Shown: positions 62,018 to 64,000 of the stretch, one piece after another
How the letters are laid out: each line of letters begins with the position of its first letter
How positions within the stretch are numbered: the stretch's first letter is position 1
From: Polynucleobacter sp. 71A-WALBACH
GTDB lineage: Bacteria > Pseudomonadota > Gammaproteobacteria > Burkholderiales > Burkholderiaceae
Assembly (NCBI RefSeq): GCF_018882365.1
Contig: NZ_JACVOP010000002.1
Span: forward strand, 62,001 to 126,000
Length of the DNA: 64,000 bases
Direction: 5' to 3'
Notes under the pieces: generated by a model
What the model was told of the DNA's origin: nothing
The model's database searches: none
Seen by the model: only the letters and a program-made list of their open reading frames with translations
Position numbers and translations under genes: made by a program

Positions 62018-62785
62018 TTATGCAGTTTGTTTTTTTCGGATGGAGCGCTCTAGTGGTATGGAGTCTAGATTAGGCTCTAGCGCTTCCCGTTCATCAAAGA
62101 CGAAGCAGCTGCCGGTGTAGTGCGCAGAGCCAACCTCTTCAAAGTATTTGAGGATGCCACCTTCAAGTTGATAGCTATGTTGCATGCCAATCTCACGCAT
62201 ATAGAGACCAGATTTTTCACAGCGAATTCCGCCAGTGCAAAAGCTCACTAAAGTTTTATCAGCTAACTCATCCTTGTGCGCAGTGATTGCCGCGGGAAAT
62301 TCGGTAAATTTCTCAATATTAAAATGCAAGGCATTTTCGAAAGTACCATACTCGACTTCGAATGCATTCCGTGTATCTACCATGACTACAGGGCGCCCTA
62401 AGTCATCCGTTCCACGATCCAGCCACTCCTGTAATTTTTTTGGCGTAATGAAATTAGCGCGACCCTCTTCTGGACGAATCGCCGGGTGATTCATGCGAAT
62501 AATTTCATTCTTAATTTTGACCAGCATCTTTTTAAAGGGCTGTGTTTCAGACCAGCTATCTTTGCCCTGAATGGGTGCAAAGCGGGAGTCCTGGCGCAAC
62601 CAATCTAAAAAGCCACGCAATTCAGAATCGCTCCCTGCCAGGAACATGTTGATGCCTTCGCCAGTGAGGAGAATGGTTCCCTTTAGATGACGTGAATTGC
62701 ACTCATCCAATATCTTGGCGCGCAGCTCAGTCAAATTGTCTAGGCTGACAAATAAATAGGCGGCTATGTTCAAAATCGGTTTCAT
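62018..62785 (-). CDS. trhO: tRNA uridine(34) 5-hydroxylase TrhO (rhodanese-related)
   Basis: 255 residues from ATG 62785. A small N-terminal domain (LKGTILLTGEGINMFLAG) is followed by the rhodanese domain with active-site cysteine in VSFCTGGIRCEKSGLYM and by a C-terminal tail. It hydroxylates U34 of tRNAs (ho5U) using oxygen, with no iron needed. Single gene, convergent with the ABM gene. Confidence 0.93.
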   Translation of the reverse strand: MKPILNIAAYLFVSLDNLTELRAKILDECNSRHLKGTILLTGEGINMFLAGSDSELRGFLDWLRQDSRFAPIQGKDSWSETQPFKKMLVKIKNEIIRMNHPAIRPEEGRANFITPKKLQEWLDRGTDDLGRPVVMVDTRNAFEVEYGTFENALHFNIEKFTEFPAAITAHKDELADKTLVSFCTGGIRCEKSGLYMREIGMQHSYQLEGGILKYFEEVGSAHYTGSCFVFDEREALEPNLDSIPLERSIRKKQTA

Positions 62786-62875
62786 GTTTAATCTCATCAG
62801 GCTCTGCCATCTATTATCGAACAAGCTGTGGAGATGGGTGGTAATCTTGTGGTCTTAATCGAGGGAGATGATGTG

Positions 62876-63874
62876 ATGCCGATTTTCTTGAAAATAACTA
62901 AAAAAACGCTGTTATTAAGCCTGTTCTTGATGTTCTCTAGCTTTATTGCTAGCGCTCAAACTGCGGGAGTGGGCACCTGGCCTACTCAAAAGCCCATTCG
63001 CCTGATTGCCGTCTTTCCGCCCGGTGGATCCGTGGATCAAGTGGCGCGCACTATTGCCCCCGCTTTGCAAGCCGAATTAAAGCAAAACGTCATTGTTGAA
63101 AATGTGGGGGGCGCATCGGGGGTTATTGGAACCGCGGCAATGACTAGATCAGACCCTGACGGCTATACCTTTGCTGTGGTTTTTGATACTCATGGCGTAA
63201 ACCCAAGTCTGAAAGATAAGCTCCCCTACGACACTATTAAGGATATCGCGCCAGTAACCTTAATTGGTACATCTCCGATGGTGTTGGTTGCGAGTAAAAG
63301 TTCTGGGATTACGAGTTTTAAGCAGCTTGTAGATCAATCTAAGACTGGTAAGCAATTTAGCTACGGTTCCATTGGTATCGGTAGTTTGGGGCATTTAGCC
63401 ATGGCGCGTTTAGCCAAACAAGCAGGCTTTGATTGGAATCACATTCCTTATCGTGGTGGAGGCCCCCTGATGCAGGATGTACTGGGTGGTCAAGTGCAAT
63501 TGGCGATTGGCTCAGAATTTTTGGTCAAGCCACACATTGATAGTGGTGGCGTGATTCCTCTGGTAATCACTACGGCTAAAAGATCGCCTCAGTTACCAAA
63601 CGTGCCAACCATTTCTGAAAGTGGTTTCCCTGGCTTTAACGCGCCGGCGTGGTGGGCGATATTGGCACCAGGCAAAACACCGCCAGCCATTGTGAATGCC
63701 ATGAATCAAGCGGTCACAAAGGCCCTTAAGACGCCCGCCGTTGCATCTAAATTAAAGGCGCAAGGTATTGAAATCGTTGCCGGAAATCCGGAGACTTTGC
63801 GTGACTTTATTGGCAAGCAAATTGCGGTATGGGGCAAGTTTGTAATTGAAAACAATATTAAAGAAACACAATAA
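62876..63874 (+). CDS. Bug/TctC family receptor
   Basis: 332 residues from ATG 62876 (GAGGGAG upstream); a longer GTG-started frame at 62828 is unlikely. Signal peptide ends at ASAQT; mature WPTQKPIRLIAVFPPGGSVDQVAR, then DGYTFAVVFDTHGVNPSL, GSLGHLAMARLAKQAGFDWNHIPYRGGGPLMQDVLGGQ and LPNVPTISE. Likely co-transcribed with the next gene 9 bases later. Confidence 0.94.
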   Translation: MPIFLKITKKTLLLSLFLMFSSFIASAQTAGVGTWPTQKPIRLIAVFPPGGSVDQVARTIAPALQAELKQNVIVENVGGASGVIGTAAMTRSDPDGYTFAVVFDTHGVNPSLKDKLPYDTIKDIAPVTLIGTSPMVLVASKSSGITSFKQLVDQSKTGKQFSYGSIGIGSLGHLAMARLAKQAGFDWNHIPYRGGGPLMQDVLGGQVQLAIGSEFLVKPHIDSGGVIPLVITTAKRSPQLPNVPTISESGFPGFNAPAWWAILAPGKTPPAIVNAMNQAVTKALKTPAVASKLKAQGIEIVAGNPETLRDFIGKQIAVWGKFVIENNIKETQ

Positions 63875-63883
63875 GGAATTGAT

Positions 63884-64000
63884 ATGAGTGAGCGTTTAGT
63901 TCCTTATCAGCCAATGGACTTGGCTGAGCCCGCTGAATTAGTAGCTGCTATTCGCAAGAGACGCGGCGGCCAGTTCATCAATTTAGACCGCATGCTTTTG
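63884..64000 (+). CDS. Carboxymuconolactone decarboxylase-like protein, N-terminal part
   Basis: Partial gene cut by the right edge, ATG 63884. The 39 visible residues end LVAAIRKRRGGQFINLDRMLL, typical of carboxymuconolactone decarboxylase family (AhpD-like) N-termini. With a Bug receptor just upstream it suggests an aromatic-acid or lactone pathway that continues outside the window. Confidence 0.7.
   Translation, partial: MSERLVPYQPMDLAEPAELVAAIRKRRGGQFINLDRMLL

Noticed and set aside
1..64000. CRISPR arrays, tRNA or rRNA genes, insertion sequences, prophage genes
   Set aside because: Looked for and not seen; no regularly spaced repeats, no transposase or integrase motifs and no cloverleaf-type stretches in the intergenic gaps.

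Overview
The window reads as a chromosomal stretch of a freshwater-type betaproteobacterium of the Burkholderiaceae, most like Polynucleobacter (inferred from family content, not from a marker gene). The signs are a moderate GC content, very dense gene packing, several Bug/TctC periplasmic receptors, a complete System I cytochrome c maturation operon and a cbb3 oxidase locus. I see no rRNA, tRNA, CRISPR array, insertion sequence or prophage. No gene-free stretch exceeds about 170 bases, and all gaps are ordinary intergenic or promoter regions.

Layout. 1-3770: catabolic genes (CoA-transferase end, HMG-CoA-lyase-like, Bug receptor, VOC, cupin, spermidine-synthase-like). 3786-5097: a small operon (DUF1488, eRF1-like protein, K+ channel) behind a perfect FNR-type site. 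5145-7745: outer-membrane MetA-like protein, SYLF-like lipoprotein and a histone-deacetylase-family hydrolase. 7802-15889: a photoprotection-type island with a DASH cryptochrome, an Fe-S (6-4)-type photolyase and a set of small conserved families (DUF2256, DUF2237, TIGR03643, DCC1-like, chalcone-isomerase-like, DUF3833, DUF2452), plus a histidine phosphatase broken by one frameshift. 16033-18231: small secreted protein, signal-less SBP_3 protein and a Bug receptor. 18396-25211: ccmABCDEFGHI, translationally coupled throughout. 25212-29429: SDR, membrane-anchored TAXI protein, 2OG-Fe dioxygenase and MFS transporter.

29437-38994 is a microaerobic respiration block: ccoI, ccoS, ccoNOQP, ccoG, a FixH-like gene, a small membrane protein, an oxygen-sensing FNR regulator on the opposite strand, and a DsbD_2/SafE-type membrane protein. 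The ccoN promoter carries an FNR site spaced as in a class II promoter. The ccm operon supplies c-type cytochrome assembly for CcoO and CcoP; CcoI, CcoS and CcoG supply copper and assembly functions. 38991-43107: SulP transporter, DUF2177, universal stress protein and an M23 peptidase.

43179-51435 is a catabolic island: two related 3-hydroxyacyl-CoA-dehydrogenase-type genes flank a mandelate-racemase-family enzyme, a TAXI-TRAP transporter, a DHDPS-family aldolase/lyase and a 2-hydroxyacid dehydrogenase. The substrate is unknown, probably an acid. 51443-56136: MFS, cytochrome b, cytochrome c', site-2 protease, two microproteins missed by length-filtered gene finding, a LigB-type dioxygenase and CrcB. 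56150-64000: three more Bug receptors among a split chromate transporter, 2-hydroxyacid dehydrogenase, MmgE/PrpD protein, ABM monooxygenase, TrhO tRNA hydroxylase and the start of a carboxymuconolactone-decarboxylase-like gene.
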